A stretch of DNA of 64,000 nt from Strigamia acuminata (GCA_949358305.1 OX442316.1:6758001-6822000); one strand, 5' to 3'; shown: positions 45,902 through 58,762, numbered from the stretch's first letter. Notes: generated by a model from the sequence alone, not told the origin. Numbers and translations: made by a program.

Positions 45902-48088
45902 ATGGCTAACGTGAAGATAAATTACTCCGGAGTTCTGACAGCGACAGATCCACGCCAACAACCGGTGATTATTGTAGGCCAAATGAAAAATTTCCAAAAG
46001 ATATCTTTCAATGATATTAAAATGAAATTGGAACCGAGAGTCACGGAAGAAGTACGTATATTGAATGAGCACAAACACTCCTAAAAAGGCTAATTTAAAT
46101 TAATTATTATTTTTTTGAAATTTATTTCAGGTATTCAACAATGCATTGTCAAACTTGCACCCTTTTCAAGCCGACACTTGCCCACTGTATATGAATTTGG
46201 CAGTCATCGCTGCACTTCCTCTGAAGAGTAGTCGACACAACACTCCCTCAAGAGCACATGCTATTACAAAAATAGTAAAAAACTTTTTATCTGGTGTTGA
46301 TGAATCGATAGTGGTACGAGAAATACAACAAAAAACAATTTTTTTTGCGTTATTTTTATGTTTTAATTTGTTTTGCAGATGATTTGCGAGCGTGAAGATG
46401 CATTTGCTTCTGCTTGTGCAATCGCTCGTGCATTTTCGTTGTATTCGAGAAAATCTGGACAAAGCACGCACCGAACTATCATCAATGTTGAATTTCTTTT
46501 GGTTGGTCCGAGTGCTAACAAGCCGTTGACTCAGTCGGATCTCGCTTGCATGACTGATGCCGCGTACGGCATTCAGTTAGCAGCTCGAATTGTCGATGCA
46601 CCGTGCAGTGAAATGCACACCGATGGATTCCTACAGGTATATCGTTGAATCAAGTTGTATTTTTCCGATATAATTCGAGTTTGTATTTATTATCGTAGGA
46701 AATATACAACGTGGGGGAAGCTCTCGGCATAACTCCGGTCGTTATTCAAGGAGAAGATCTCAACCGGAAAGGGTTTGGAGGTGGAATTCTATTTGTTTAC
46801 ACAAATGGTGATGTTTAATCACGAGTAACTATTTTAAAGGGATTTATGGCGTCGGGAAAGCTGCCAGTCGACCACCCGCATTGGCAATTTTAAGTCATAC
46901 GCCAGAAGGAGCGAAACAAACCATTGCTTGGGTTGGGAAAGGAATTGTTTATGATACCGGTGGTCTATGCATTAAAGCCAAAGTAAATATAGCAACATGC
47001 TAATAAGTTTTGCTTAGTTTTGATTCTAATTCGTTGACAATAGACGGCTATGGTGAGCATGAAGAGGGATTGTGGAGGTGCTGCAGGAATTCTAGGCGCT
47101 TATTATGCTGCTGTCAAACAGGTTAGTATTTTTTTTTTATGATTAAAAAAAAAAAATTGTGAAATTAAAATTATTTTTTAGGGATTTAAAGAAAATTTGC
47201 ACGCGGTGTTCTGTTTGGCTGAGAACGCTGTTGGTCCGTTGGCGACTCGACCAGATGACATCCATACGTTGTATTCAGGAAGGTAGTTTGATTTTAATCG
47301 ATTAATGGATTTTTTTTATTTAATTTCTTGTTTTAATTAATAGAACCGTAGAAATAAACAATACTGACGCTGAGGGTCGATTGGTCCTAGGAGATGGTGT
47401 ATGTTTTTTAAGGGAAATTCGTTTGTTTTTAGATAATGATTGCAATTTTGTTATTTTTAGGTTGCTTATGCTCTTAAAGACTTAAAAGCAAATATTATTC
47501 TTGATATGGCGACACTCACTGGAGCTCAGGGTACTGCAACGGGAAAATATCACGCTGGTTTAGTAACCAACAACGAAGAATGGGAAGTAGCCAGTGTTAA
47601 AGCTGGTCAAGCTTCTGGAGATTTAATTCATCCTTTACCTTATTGTCCTGAGCTTCATTTCTCTGAATTCGCTAGTAGTGTTGCTGATATGAAAAATTCG
47701 GTTGCTGTAAGAAATTATCTAATTTGGTGGTTGATTTTTTTATTGATTTATTTGATTTTCAGGATCGCAGTAATGCGCAGTCGTCGTGTGCCGGGCTCTT
47801 TATTATGTCCCATATTGGGTTTGATTTTCCAGGATCTTGGATTCACGTCGACATGGCTTATCCAGTTCATTGTGTAAATATATTCGAATGATTTTTTTTT
47901 AATTCTTTCGTTAATTAATTTATTTATTTTAGGGTGAAAGAGCAACTGGTTATGGAGTAGCTCTGCTTTTAGCACTGTTTGGTCAGGAGTCGAAGAGTGG
48001 TTTATTACAAAGCATATCACCCGTGCGTCAGGAAAATGGGATTCAAGAAGGAGATGGTTGTGAGCGCAAGAAAATGAGATTGCTTTAG
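45902..48088 (+). CDS. NPEPL1: NPEPL1-like leucyl aminopeptidase (M17)
   Basis: Eleven exons: 45902-46051, 46131-46313, 46379-46636, 46699-46780, 46840-46982, 47044-47121, 47182-47282, 47344-47398, 47461-47706, 47763-47873 and 47933-48088; 520 residues, close to human NPEPL1 (523). M17 metal and catalytic motifs are intact: VGKGIVYDTGGLCIKAK, MKRDCGGAA, NNTDAEGRLVLGDGVAYA (the M17 signature) and DMATLTGAQG. The C-terminal half keeps CPELHFSEF, ADMKNSV and HVDMAYPVH, and the tail ends KKMRLL. It should be a two-metal cytosolic aminopeptidase; the natural substrate of this family member is not settled. Confidence 0.95.
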
Positions 48089-48605
48089 CTTTTTACTGTT
48101 TAATTAACTAATACTGTATCGTCCCGGTGGGAAATAATTTTGAAGCAGTTAATTCATAACATAAACTTGTTTTGTTTTTTAGTTTGGTAATTACAATTAA
48201 ATTTCTTACTAATAATTAGCTATTATTAAGTAGAAAAATGCTAAATAATGCATTAACTTTTGAGTTTTTTGGGTAACCGATATTATTTTCATGGTTTGAG
48301 AATGGGAATTTAGTTTTAGATTATTGGGTATATTGTTTTGTAACCTTTCAATTTATATTAAGTATTGGTTCGTTCTTAGCTGCGCCTGATGCTTCAATGT
48401 TGCATGAAATTTACATGGCGGCCTGACATTTTCAAATACCTCAATATAAACAAAAATTAATTTAATATTATAACTCTTTTGGATTTTTGAAAATGTAAAT
48501 CTTCTGTACGCAATTTTTTGTATTAATAAAATGTAATTTGAAAAAAAAAAATGAAGTTATAATATAATTCAATTCGATTGGCCCACTTTTAATGCAAAAC
48601 AAATT
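48089..48605. other. Convergent 3' flanks of NPEPL1-like and kelch genes
   Basis: AT-rich 3'-UTR-like sequence between two stop codons facing each other. AATAAA occurs near 48525. No other gene is seen. Confidence 0.45.
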
Positions 48606-50739
48606 CTAAAATTCTCTGGATACATTATCATTTAAGGCATTCACTTCATCCAAATTAATACTAGTTATGTGGAAAACCTTATTCAGCGTCTTCGGACAAC
48701 TGACCGACTGATCCCAAGTGAGAACTTCCAAGTCTAAAACGTGTAATTTTCCAGTCATATCAACGGCGTACAATTCGCCGTGATACGTAAAAGCATCTTC
48801 AATATTCTCAGGCGGAGATCCTTGAGTTCGCATCATCTTCCAATCACCTCGATCCTTATCCAAAACGCAAACCCGATCGGGTCTAAAATCTCTGAAGGCA
48901 ATCACGTGTTCGTTATGATGAGTCGCAATCATGGGTAAATCCTTGTAACACTCTGGTAAATTTGGCAATTCGGTCCAGAAAGAATCCTTTTCCATATGAT
49001 AACATTCACAATGAATAGTGTAACCACCAATCATATAAATCACTCCTTTAAGTATCGTCATGCCCGCTCTGTATCGCGGGAATCTCATCGGTTGAATAAG
49101 TCGCCACATGTGAAGTTGAGTGTCAAATGCTTCCACGTGCGTCATGGGTTTGTTGAATCGGTTAAGTCCACCAGCGACAAAGATCATATGTCGCCAATTG
49201 ACCGCCCCCGCAGCTGATCGGGGCACGCGAAGCGATGGGCCCGAACACAACAACCCGGTTCGGACATTGTAAACGAACAAACTAGCCAGTTTGGCTTCCT
49301 CGGTAACTTCCTCCCCACCGATAAAATACAGATAGCCGCGACAGTAAACGCTGCTACGCTTCTGCACGGCTGATGTTGGGATCTGTTGTCCCATGGACCA
49401 CGCGCCTCGACTTGGGAGATAAATATGAGCCATAAACCGATTCATTTCACCACGACCTGCCACTAATAAAACGTTGCACAAATCGTCTTGCAGTGCCTCT
49501 TGGAATGCCACCGTTGCCGATGCGTAAGATGCGGCGTATATAGACGGCGCTTTCTGCGATATGTTGCCCGAATACTTAGTGTCGGCTATGTTTGTTGCTC
49601 GTGGTGATGTAACTCTTGGAGATCGGACAATTAGTTATTGAATTTTGCGTACATAAATAAGTAAATTACCTGCAACTTTGCCATTTTGGGCCTGCAAGTC
49701 GATCATTGCTCAAATCGAGTCGAGGTATCATGTCAACTTTGCGCAATTCCTTGCGCATCGCTTGTTTCAATTTCTTCTCTTCGGTCACAATCGGTGCCAA
49801 TTGACCACGTCCACCCACTAGTGTTTCTGAAGGTTCATTCCCGGTTTTAAGTGCCTTTTTCATCTCGCAATAGAATTGCAGCAGTGGTTTCTCCCTCACG
49901 AGTTGTTGTCTGTTTATATTTTATATTATAATATACTCGGAACTGTTTTTGTGTTCGCTGTACCTGCAAGGATCTGTCAGAGACTGAACGTCTACATAGG
50001 AAATAAACTTGTCCAGAAAACACCTGCGAATTTTGGGGTCATGATTGATCCAGGACAGAATCACGTGTACCAATAAATCTTGACATTTTCCCACGCTTAG
50101 ATGAGGATGAGCCAGAATTGCTTTCATACGTTCGGGTGCCAGTTTGAAATAATCCAAACCCTTTGGGAGTTGATTAAAATGAATAGCAACTTGTTCAATT
50201 ATAGTATCACGAACACTCTCTTCATTGAACTCGTCTGCCCAATCCCAAAACAAACGGAAATGGGTTAAATTACCTACGATAAATATCCGAATTAATTAAA
50301 AAAAACAAGCAGTAATTTTTAAAATTCTTTTACCTTTCAATAACCACTGGCGACACAAATAACTCGTACCGCCTTTAATGTCCAGTAAATGCACGGTTGT
50401 GAGGGTTTTGAGGATCATAGATGAGGCTGCGAAAGGAACGTCGGCCTTGCCCAAATACATCAGTTCCAAAACCATATCCATTACATCTTCATCCACATCT
50501 TCCATCTCGATTGTAGTGGGCGACCCATCTTCTTGTTTCAAGAGGTCGTCGAAAAAGGGGCTGCTGGTCACTAGAACTAAACGATGTGCGGGAAATGATT
50601 TGTTGCCGCATACTATTACAACGTCCGTAAATTTCCTTTGGTTTCTCATTCGATTCATCGCTTGACGAAGTCGCAAAACATGGGGCGTTAGATGTGGCAT
50701 TGCCAATTCGATCGATTCGAGACGTAATTCTAAATCCAT
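48606..50739 (-). CDS. BTB-BACK-kelch (KLHL-like) protein
   Basis: Four exons: 50334-50739, 49964-50273, 49670-49909 and 48606-49614; 654 residues. A BTB domain occupies about 35-140 (RKFTDVVIVCGNKSFPAHRLVL). A BACK domain follows (about 140-240, ending KFISYVDVQSLTDPCR). A charged linker (about 240-320) and five or so degenerate kelch blades make up the rest, with marks such as YLYFIGGEEV, MIFVAGGLNRF and VIYMIGGYTIH. Such proteins are usually substrate receptors for Cullin-3 ubiquitin ligases. I could not match it to one KLHL type, and several blades lack the usual paired Gly-Gly, so the substrate is unknown. The third acceptor (AAG) is weak but keeps the frame. Confidence 0.88.
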
Positions 50740-51269
50740 CGTTAAATAGATAATTAAAAAGGATGTAGAAAATGCTGGTAATGTTTTCTTTTCAGCTAAT
50801 AATTATGGCGGTTTGGTTTCCATGGCGATATTTGACAATGGTTGAGCAAAAACGCAAATGAGAAGTTTTTTGTTTGTTTTTTTATTTAATTTTTTTTACA
50901 AATATCACTTTTTTGATAAATCACAATTAATTTACACTACCAACAGGTTCCGTAAGAAAGAAAAAATGTCAATTTACAATCTCGTAACACAGTTTCAAAT
51001 ATTCACATAACTTATAAAATATTTTCACGTTTCCTCGAGTACAAACAGTCGGAAATTTATCCAGAAAATAACAATTTAATAAGAGATTCAAGTCCGCAGC
51101 TTTTTATTTTTTTTATTTATTGATCACTTATTGAGTTAAATTTAATATTAAAAAAAAAAAAAATCTTAAAAAAAGTTTTGATCGTTTAAAAACTGCTACT
51201 TGAAACAACACTTTCATTTTTACACAGCCAAGATTAAAGTCACTTATCGATTCGTTTCGGCAACCAAAT
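50740..51269. other. Intergenic, no gene seen
   Basis: AT-rich spacer between the kelch gene start and the 3' end of the BANP-like gene. It includes the kelch promoter and the BANP-like 3' UTR. Confidence 0.4.
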
Positions 51270-52945
51270 TTACGGTGAATCCGTCGTAAGACTTCCAACC
51301 GACTCAACGATGCTTCCAGATAACACCTGAATCTGTCCATTTTGTTGAAAATGTGCTATTTGTTCCGGTGTTGCATGAACAAACTGAATATTTCCTTCTG
51401 GCATGTGAATAACCTAAAATTAAATCAAAATAAATAAATAAATTCCCCAAAATCGCTCCCAACTTTAATTTATTTTCCATACCTGCGGTTCTCCAACATC
51501 TTCCATCATTAACGAAACTGGCTGAGAGTGCAAATGAACCGGTATGTCAACAATTTCAGCTCCATTTGGTAAATCGATCGCATCAATGGTTAATTCCGAA
51601 TCATCACCGCTAACTAATCCATTTTGATTAGGACTAGCAACCATTTGTATATAAGTTGTGGTTGGTATCCTGTAATTTAACAAAACGTTTAACAGATTAA
51701 TTAATTATTAACTACCATAGATAAATACCTCAACGTTGGTTCTTGCGGGATCCACTTATCCCTAAAAGCTTTCACTGTTAATGGCATTCCTTTCTGTTTT
51801 CTCCTGAAAGCGGTCCGGCATTTTGAGTCTAAATTCTGTTTAATTCGATGCCAATCGGCATCTGTTATGTTAAATTTAGCTACGAGATGACCTTGGAAAA
51901 GAAAATAAACAGAATAATGAATTTTATTACCAAAAAGCAACAAAAAACATGATGTATTTTATTTACATCTGATGCCGTAAACCATTAGTGGATCGAGTTG
52001 ACTTTTCCCATGTTTACCCATTCCTGAGATATTAGACCGTGCTTGAGTCTCCCTGTCGAATAAATAATCGAGCAATGTCAAAGCCATTTTCTCAGGCGTG
52101 GAACAGGTTCGGTTCAGATTTATCAAATCACTGAAAATATTTTTTAAAATAAAAATTAATTTAAATGGTAAATATAGAATTTATTACACTCTACCTCGGT
52201 GACACGTTACATCTAACTCGCTGTGAAGGATTTGTCGAATCTCCCAGCCAACAACCATCTGGAAAATCATCTAAAACACGCAAAGAATTAACCAAAACAA
52301 CTCGAAAAAGTAATAAATCATCAAAAAACCTTCGGAGTTTAGAGTTATAAGAGGTCCAGCGTGTGACATAGAAATAGCTGGAACGTCAAATAAACAAATC
52401 CTTCAGTATAGAATATCAAATTGAACAAAATATACGTACAATTATGTATATCTTGCGCGATGCTTTCGAAAGAACACCCCGATTTAAAACTCTTGTTCAT
52501 ATCCGTCGTCATCCCCGTCTCAATTTGATTAGACACGAATGCCATTTTATCTTCTAACGCTTGACACCTGTTGCTAACATCTATCACTTTAGTTTGAATC
52601 ATTCGTAGTCGGTGCATTATTCCTTTCTGCATTTCCATCAGCAAATCCTAACAAAAATTAACAAAATCAGCAAAATTTTCATCTTTTACATCCAAAATGT
52701 CCTCGAATTACTTTAAACGACTCTTCCAAACGGGCCCTTTTAGCTGGAGGTTCGTTAAACTCACTAACGTGTCGATGTTGGCAATCATCGCTACTTTCAT
52801 CACGAAATTCCGAAGACAGTAAACCTCGAGCATCAACGGTAATGACTGGAGGACTGGATCCCACGTTATTATTCAAAATATACACCTTTTCTATTACACC
52901 GTCCTGTTGCTTCATTTCAATAACTTGTGCACTTTCATCACACAT
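51270..52945 (-). CDS. BANP: BANP/SMAR1-like BEN-domain transcription factor
   Basis: Eight exons: 52712-52945, 52440-52647, 52330-52377, 52195-52270, 51967-52130, 51729-51891, 51483-51669 and 51270-51413; 407 residues. A nuclear-type basic motif (PPAKRARLEE) lies near residue 70 and a coiled-coil-like stretch near 80-130. The BEN domain (about 165-290) has WLGDSTNPSQRVRC, EKMALTLLDYLFDRE, SGMGKHGKSQLDPLMVYGIRC and SKCRTAFRRKQKG, very close to vertebrate BANP. A Gln- and acid-rich C-terminus follows. BANP binds unmethylated TCTCGCGAGA-type motifs at CpG-rich promoters. A non-coding first exon is likely, ending at a donor (GTACGT) before 53227, with its acceptor at 52957-52958. Confidence 0.93.
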
Positions 52946-53631
52946 TCTTATGTCTTCTGCAAAAAAAATAAAATAAAAATGTAATATAATTTTAAAAATG
53001 TGTTTAACTAGGATACCAGAAGTTTTTGGTACTTAAATGACATCCTATTGTTGTTTTTTTCACTTGACGACACCATTTAACAATTTCAGAACACCCTGGT
53101 TATTTTTTTTATGCATTAAACATATTAATCTAGTCATTTTCACCGTTAAATTAAAACCAGGCTAAAATCTAACTAACACGCGCCCCTTTTTGCCGCCAGT
53201 ATCGTTAAACATACGAGATCACGTACCTTTTCTCGGCACCACGATAATGGCGTCCCTTCTCGTCCTTCGAGTGAGATCAGCTGCCCCTCCTACTTTCAAA
53301 CACACCCTGATTTTTGCGGAGCAAAATAAATCCACTAGTTATATCAAATTTTTAAGAAATTTAATTTCTATTCGACTTATTAACTACACTAAGTAAAATA
53401 TTATTGTAAAAAATAACGGCGGAGTTACGTATTGCTGCGTAATGACGCTACAGGCAGACTGACTCATGGGAAATCTATAGAGAGAGAAACTTCCTATTAA
53501 CAGGAAATATAAAACAAAATAAATTGAACAAAAATAAATATGCTTTAATTGGATTCTCATTCGATACATTTTGTGATAAAAAAATTATTTTTTTAAACAC
53601 AATCACAATTTGGATTTACCCGGCTATTAAT
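52946..53631. other. Upstream region of BANP-like gene and 3' flank of MINPP1-like gene
   Basis: Contains the probable BANP 5'-UTR splice sites (acceptor next to 52956, donor at 53221-53226) in a relatively CG-rich patch at about 53.17-53.30 kb, which is probably the promoter. No other coding exon is supported. Confidence 0.45.
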
Positions 53632-55329
53632 TTAATAGTTGCATATTTTATTGACATCACAATCATCTGAAAATCTCTGGAATGCGTGCAGAAATTCAGG
53701 CATGGCACAAGGGCTGCTTGTGCAACCTGGAAACTTAATTTCTCGTTCTTGAAAAAAGGCAGCAACTCGATGTTCGAATTTACAATCCAGTAACATCAAC
53801 GCCAAATTTGCTGAGAAAGAATCGATCTGACTTGTCCGCCAAATTCTCTCTTTTTGAGTCTTATAATTTAAACTTGTGAGTGGAATATCGTCTTTAAATA
53901 AACCCATTCTTGAAAGAAGTTTCAACATCATTCCCGAATGCGAAAAACGCACTACAATATTAGCTTCAGAATGGTTGCCCGATATTTTTGAACTAAAATA
54001 TAAATTAAAAAAATCATAAAATGTCTTTTAAAACAACAAAAACTAGTAAATCATTACACGAATCTGTCTACAATGTCTTTCACGGGTGGACAGGCTTGAT
54101 CGTAGTTAATTGCGTGGCCGTATCCATGTTTATAATAATATTTAATATCTTCCGCATATTCTAATATCTTCAAATCGCCGCTGTCAAAAACCGCGCACCA
54201 TGGTGACACCTCGTATTCTTCCCACGCTGCTTCGAACCGACAGGTGTCGTACATCAGGAGAAGGTCCTCTAAAGAAAACAAATCATTAATCAGCAGAAAT
54301 TAGCATAGAATCTTAAATACACATCTTACCGACTGACAAGGTCTCCAAACCTAACCGTTTGCCCACATCTTTTATCACACTCGTCATTTTGGACCCGACT
54401 TTGAAATTGGTCGCTTCTGCCACGGCTTCTGCATTTTTATCCACTATCTGTTTCATTTTTAAAATTCTAGCTTAATTCTTATTTTCCACGTTTGACTTTA
54501 AGTATTAAGTGGGGTACTTGTTTCCATAATTGACACTTTTGATAAAATCGCAGCAAATTGTCGTCGTTCACAATTTGTGGTGACAGTGATTCGTCGTTTA
54601 ACAAACCCCTCATAAAGTACTTGGCACTTTCTTGCGTTCTGTCAGTTGTTGTGGATCTAACATCGGCATTTCTTTGTATTTTATATTTGTTAAAAAAATT
54701 TTTAAATCGGCCCCGAAAACGCGATCCTATTAAAACAAAAATAGTAGTAACAAAAACAATTCGTTTAAAAATACTTCAAATAACGATTCTTACCGATTCC
54801 TCTCAATTCGTTTACTCCAGTAGGCGCTAGTTTGTTTTCTTCAATTTCCGTCAAATGAATATGCCAATTCTTCAAATTGGTTATATCTTCCTGGCACAAT
54901 TTCCCTGTGAAAACCGAGAATAACATACACTAAGCTCTCCCGAGTGCTTATCCGATCATACGCACCTTTATTAGTGGCTGATGCTATCATAATAAGATCT
55001 CGAATAACAGGCAGTCGCTGGCGCATCAGTTTGATATCTTTAGCTTTTGGAAAACGAGTTCCGTGCCGTGAAATGAAATAAAACTGAATGGGTGTACAAT
55101 CTGAAAAGCAACTTTAAATTAAAATTACGTTTCTTTAAGAAATTCACTCGTCTGTACCTAGATATTCAGTTCCTGTCTCGGTGAAAGAGCGGATTTGATT
55201 GTAAGCAGTTTTGGAAGCAAAATATTTGTATGGATTTTTATCTTTGGCAAGACACGATTTCGAGAAACTGTACCCGACTAAATAACTCAGCGAAATAAGT
55301 AGAAGAATTCTCAATTCGTACGACGCCAT
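53632..55329 (-). CDS. MINPP1: MINPP1-like histidine acid phosphatase, altered proton-donor motif
   Basis: Seven exons: 55158-55329, 54966-55100, 54794-54904, 54537-54726 (weak donor GTGTCA chosen for phase), 54330-54466, 54058-54268 and 53632-53992; 438 residues. A signal peptide (LRILLLISLSYLVGYSFS) leads the protein into the secretory path. The nucleophile motif is intact: RHGTR at 69-73. Family blocks follow: NELRGIG, TTDRTQESAKYFMRGLL, SPWCAVF, LEYAEDIKYYYKHGYG and MGLFKDD. Where vertebrate MINPP1 has HAE (proton donor Glu), this reads HSG (337-339), so a different residue must supply the proton or activity is changed. MINPP1 removes phosphates from inositol hexakisphosphate in the ER or outside cells. 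Confidence 0.9.
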
Positions 55330-56209
55330 CGTGACTTGCTCTGAATTTTTAATTTAAAAAAAAAATGAATATTTAGTTGATAAAATCAATTCTACTCACA
55401 GGAATTCTTTTCCAACTCTCCTACTAACGCCTCAACTAGTCAACTTATATAAAGCGAATTTAATGGTCACGTGGGTGATAAGCACCATTGATTTTGGTTG
55501 AATCACAGCTGTACAAGCACAAAAACTTCCTAGACAGCAGTTTTTTTTCTTTTCTTCATAACGAATTGTGTTATGAAGCAATCGAGCAAAACTGACCGTC
55601 TATACTTACGACATATTTCAAGGTCGCAGTCGTAATTTAAAATTGAAATATATAACTTAGTGGAATTTGGAATTGCAACATGTGAATTTGTATTTCGCGG
55701 ATCGATCCTCACCCATAATTTACGTGTTTTTCAAATTGTCTTCTCATCTGGTCTACAATCTAAAATGAAACATATTGAGAGAAATTAAAATGTGTGTTTA
55801 TGTATATCGTATTAATTAATTTTACGGATCAACACTTCATTTTGGAACCAACGGGTTTTAAAACAAGAAACATAACAGGTATCGCCGCCTATGGAATTAA
55901 CATCGGAAGCCGTGTTGCGGTTATCCGTAAACTATTATTTAATAATTTCTAAAATTAATAATCTGGTGATTAGTTATCAAATGTTTTAATGACATAATAA
56001 CTTTTTAATTTTTATTTTGTAATCCATATTTTGGATTTTTAAGATAACGAGGAAAAAAAGTGCTCGGTTCCTGGTTGTGATTGGATTAAATAAGCAAAAT
56101 GGCGCTGGAAAATGGATGAGCGCTGCAGTTGCTGTTATATTTTTCCAGCGAACTCGGCAACAAAATAAATTAAAAACATAAGTGGCGGCGGTGTAAAAAT
56201 TACAAAAAT
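55330..56209. promoter_or_regulatory. Region between divergent MINPP1-like and TAB1-like genes
   Basis: 880 bp with no supported coding exon. Near the TAB1-like start the sequence becomes richer in CG (GGCGGCGG at 56184-56191), probably the TAB1 5' UTR or promoter. Confidence 0.4.
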
Positions 56210-58101
56210 ATGCCTACTCGTGCGGAGTTTCCAAACAGGCAAGGAGGAATCCAACATTTTCCTCACGAAGTAAGAATAATTTTACTAATGACTACGTTGA
56301 TTTCACGACATTTTCAGAGCTAAATCAATTTTCTATAATATTTATTAATTCTTATTTTTCAAACAACAAGCTTTGTCGAAGTTGGACCGACGATTTACCA
56401 GTTTGTCGCTTGTCAGGGGTTGGATTATCAACGAACCAAATCTACCGTGTGGACGGGCAAAGGTTAGAGGAACACGAATGTGAAGATCGAAGCTTTCATT
56501 TCAGGTTTACTATCACGAGACATTTATAAATACAAACTAATATAATTGGTAAATGTGTAGACTAGATGAAGACACGTATTTTTACGGAGTATTCGATGGA
56601 CACGAAGGACAACGAGCGGCTCATTTTGCTGCTCAACACATGCCTGCGGAAGTACTTCTTGGTCAGTTGGATGGACAGAGCACGGACCAAGTTGTTAAAA
56701 ACATACTTCAACAAGCATTTGAAGCCGTCGAAAGGGGCTTTTTCGATTCAATTGGTGATTTGTTGGCCGAGAAAGCCAATTTACAGATGGAACTACCCGA
56801 CGTAAGTGCCATTATATTATAAATAAATAAATATTCATTTAATTTTTTATTTTAGGGTTTCAGCAATTACGAGTTGTATCAGAAATGTCCAGACATTGTT
56901 GACAGACTGAAAGAAGTAAATGCTGAAATATCCGGTGGCACAACTGCGGTGGTAGCTCTCATCTATAACGATCGGCTGTATGTTGCCAATGTTGGTAAGA
57001 ATTGATGATATGACGTCACGAAATATCCATTGATCGGGGTTTTTCTTAAATGACTCATTTCTGTGGTGCAATCAACTGAAATATTTTTCTTTTGAAGGAG
57101 ACAGTCGTGCCCTGCTATGCCAAAATGAAAACGGCGAACTACGGGTTATTCAATTAAGTGTCGATCACGATTTAAAGAACGAAGACGAATTATTACGACT
57201 GTCGCTGTTGGGTTTGAACATAGACAAGATTCGATCGTCCAGCAAATTAGGAAACCAATTGAATACGCGCTGTTTAGGAAATTACACCATCAAATCGGAA
57301 TATAAGGATTTTGGCCCACTCGGGTATGATTTTGTCCATTTATTTTATTTTATTTTATTTTTTGTTTTTATTTATTTCTATTTTCTCAATTTTAAGTATT
57401 GGAAATGATTAAATGTTGTTGTCCTTTTCTGCAGCGACGCGACAACCGAACCAGTTATTGCGGAACCGGAAATACACGGCGGACTGCCTATCGACGAAAC
57501 GTTCAGCTTTCTGCTGCTCATGTCGGACGGATTATACAAAACGTTGGAAGAGGCCGTGGGCACGACTCATGCTAATCAAGACATTGCAAAAATGGTTGCC
57601 GAACAATTTTCCGAACAGAGCACCATAACTGGAGTCGCGCAAGCCGTAGTGGACAAAATCGTGCGTCTACATCACGACCGGTACATGAGTGATGCAAGCG
57701 ACACGTGCCAAAAGCGTGGCGACATTACTCTGCTCGTTCGCCAATTTAATTCTGCGTTACAAAAGGCTCAACACACGTCTCCGGTTCATTACGTTGGAGG
57801 GGGCGTTGAAAATACACGCTACGTGATTCCTGCAAACGATCCTCATTTTTACGGTACTCACAGTTCTTCGCCAATCCTGACGCCGGATTTAAGGCCCAGC
57901 ACTCCGGCACAAACACCGTCTTCGCAAACGACCAGTACAAGCGACTCATTGCGCACGTTCCCGTCAAGAGATTCCAATAAGTTGAAACTGGATGTGGATG
58001 GAAAGATCGCGCCGTATGTGAATTTTGATGATTTTTATGCGGCCGTTAAGGAAGCAAAAAATCAGACTTTACTTATGGGTTTTAACGGTAATAGTAAGTA
58101 A
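56210..58101 (+). CDS. TAB1: TAB1-like PP2C-fold adaptor of TAK1
   Basis: Six exons: 56210-56269, 56371-56504, 56561-56801, 56856-56994, 57098-57323 and 57435-58101; 488 residues. The PP2C-like fold spans about 25-375: SWTDDLPVCRLSGVG, FYGVFDGHEG, QAFEAVERGFFDSI, ISGGTTAVVALIYNDRLYVANVGDSRALL, LSVDHDLKNEDEL, EPEIHGGLPID, LLMSDGLYKTLEEA and KRGDITLLVRQF. A Ser/Thr/Pro-rich linker and the TAK1-binding tail (APYVNFDDFYAAV) follow, which identifies TAB1 and not an ordinary PP2C. Vertebrate TAB1 is a pseudophosphatase with NGYDG at the metal loop. Here the loop is DGHEG (from Asp77) and SDG (Asp298) is kept, while the first acidic pair and final DN are not, so residual metal binding is possible. 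Confidence 0.94.
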
Positions 58102-58557
58102 TGAGTTTGTGTGCTGTAGGTTGTTTGTAGTTTGATTGTTAAGTTGCACGGATTTAAATACAAAGTATAATCACAAACGAATGCTTTGAATTTACACGAT
58201 TTTATTGTAAATATATTTTATTTTATCATTATTCTATTTTTTCCTCCGTCCTGTATTGAGGAAAAAAAATGTAGGAATAGTTTTTACGTGTTGATTTTAA
58301 ACGTAGCGGTATATTTTTGAACAAAAAATAAATTGTAAAAGATTTTACCGGTAAACATTTATTTTGTTGAAAATTTACCAAATGCGAAACGTTTCTCGCA
58401 TAGATCTGTGTCTAGGTTTATTTTGTTCTCATCTGATGTTAGTTTGTTAGCAAATCTAATCAGTTCAAACTTCAGAAGTTGAAATTGTTACAGGTCTATA
58501 AAATGAACAAAAATACATTTCCAAACCGCTGGTAATACAAGAAACATGAAAATACTC

Positions 58558-58748
58558 TAAACTCTATTCCAAAAAGTATTTGAAATACTCCCATTGGTTG
58601 GGAGATTCATAACACCAGTATAAATGCATTGCGACAAAACAGCACAAGTCTAATGGAATCTGAAAACAGCATCATATTCAATACACAACTGAACTAGAGA
58701 CAAAATCTCCAATGGGAGTATTTCAAATACTTTTTGGAATAGAGTTTA
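58558..58748. repeat. Perfect 40-bp inverted repeat with 111-nt loop
   Basis: Arms 58558-58597 and 58709-58748 are exact reverse complements over 40 bases, starting TAAACTCTATTCC. It lies in the 3' flank of the first SLC13-type gene, 14 bp past the stop codon. The matching flank of the second SLC13 copy (about 62.83-62.90 kb) shares sequence on both sides but lacks about 190 bp here. That pattern fits an inserted foldback or MITE-like element. If transcribed in the 3' UTR it would form a strong hairpin. Confidence 0.85.
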
Positions 58749-58762
58749 ATACAGTACTAAAT

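Noticed and set aside
47748-48020. 90-codon minus-strand frame
   Set aside because: Antisense to the last NPEPL1 exons and intron.
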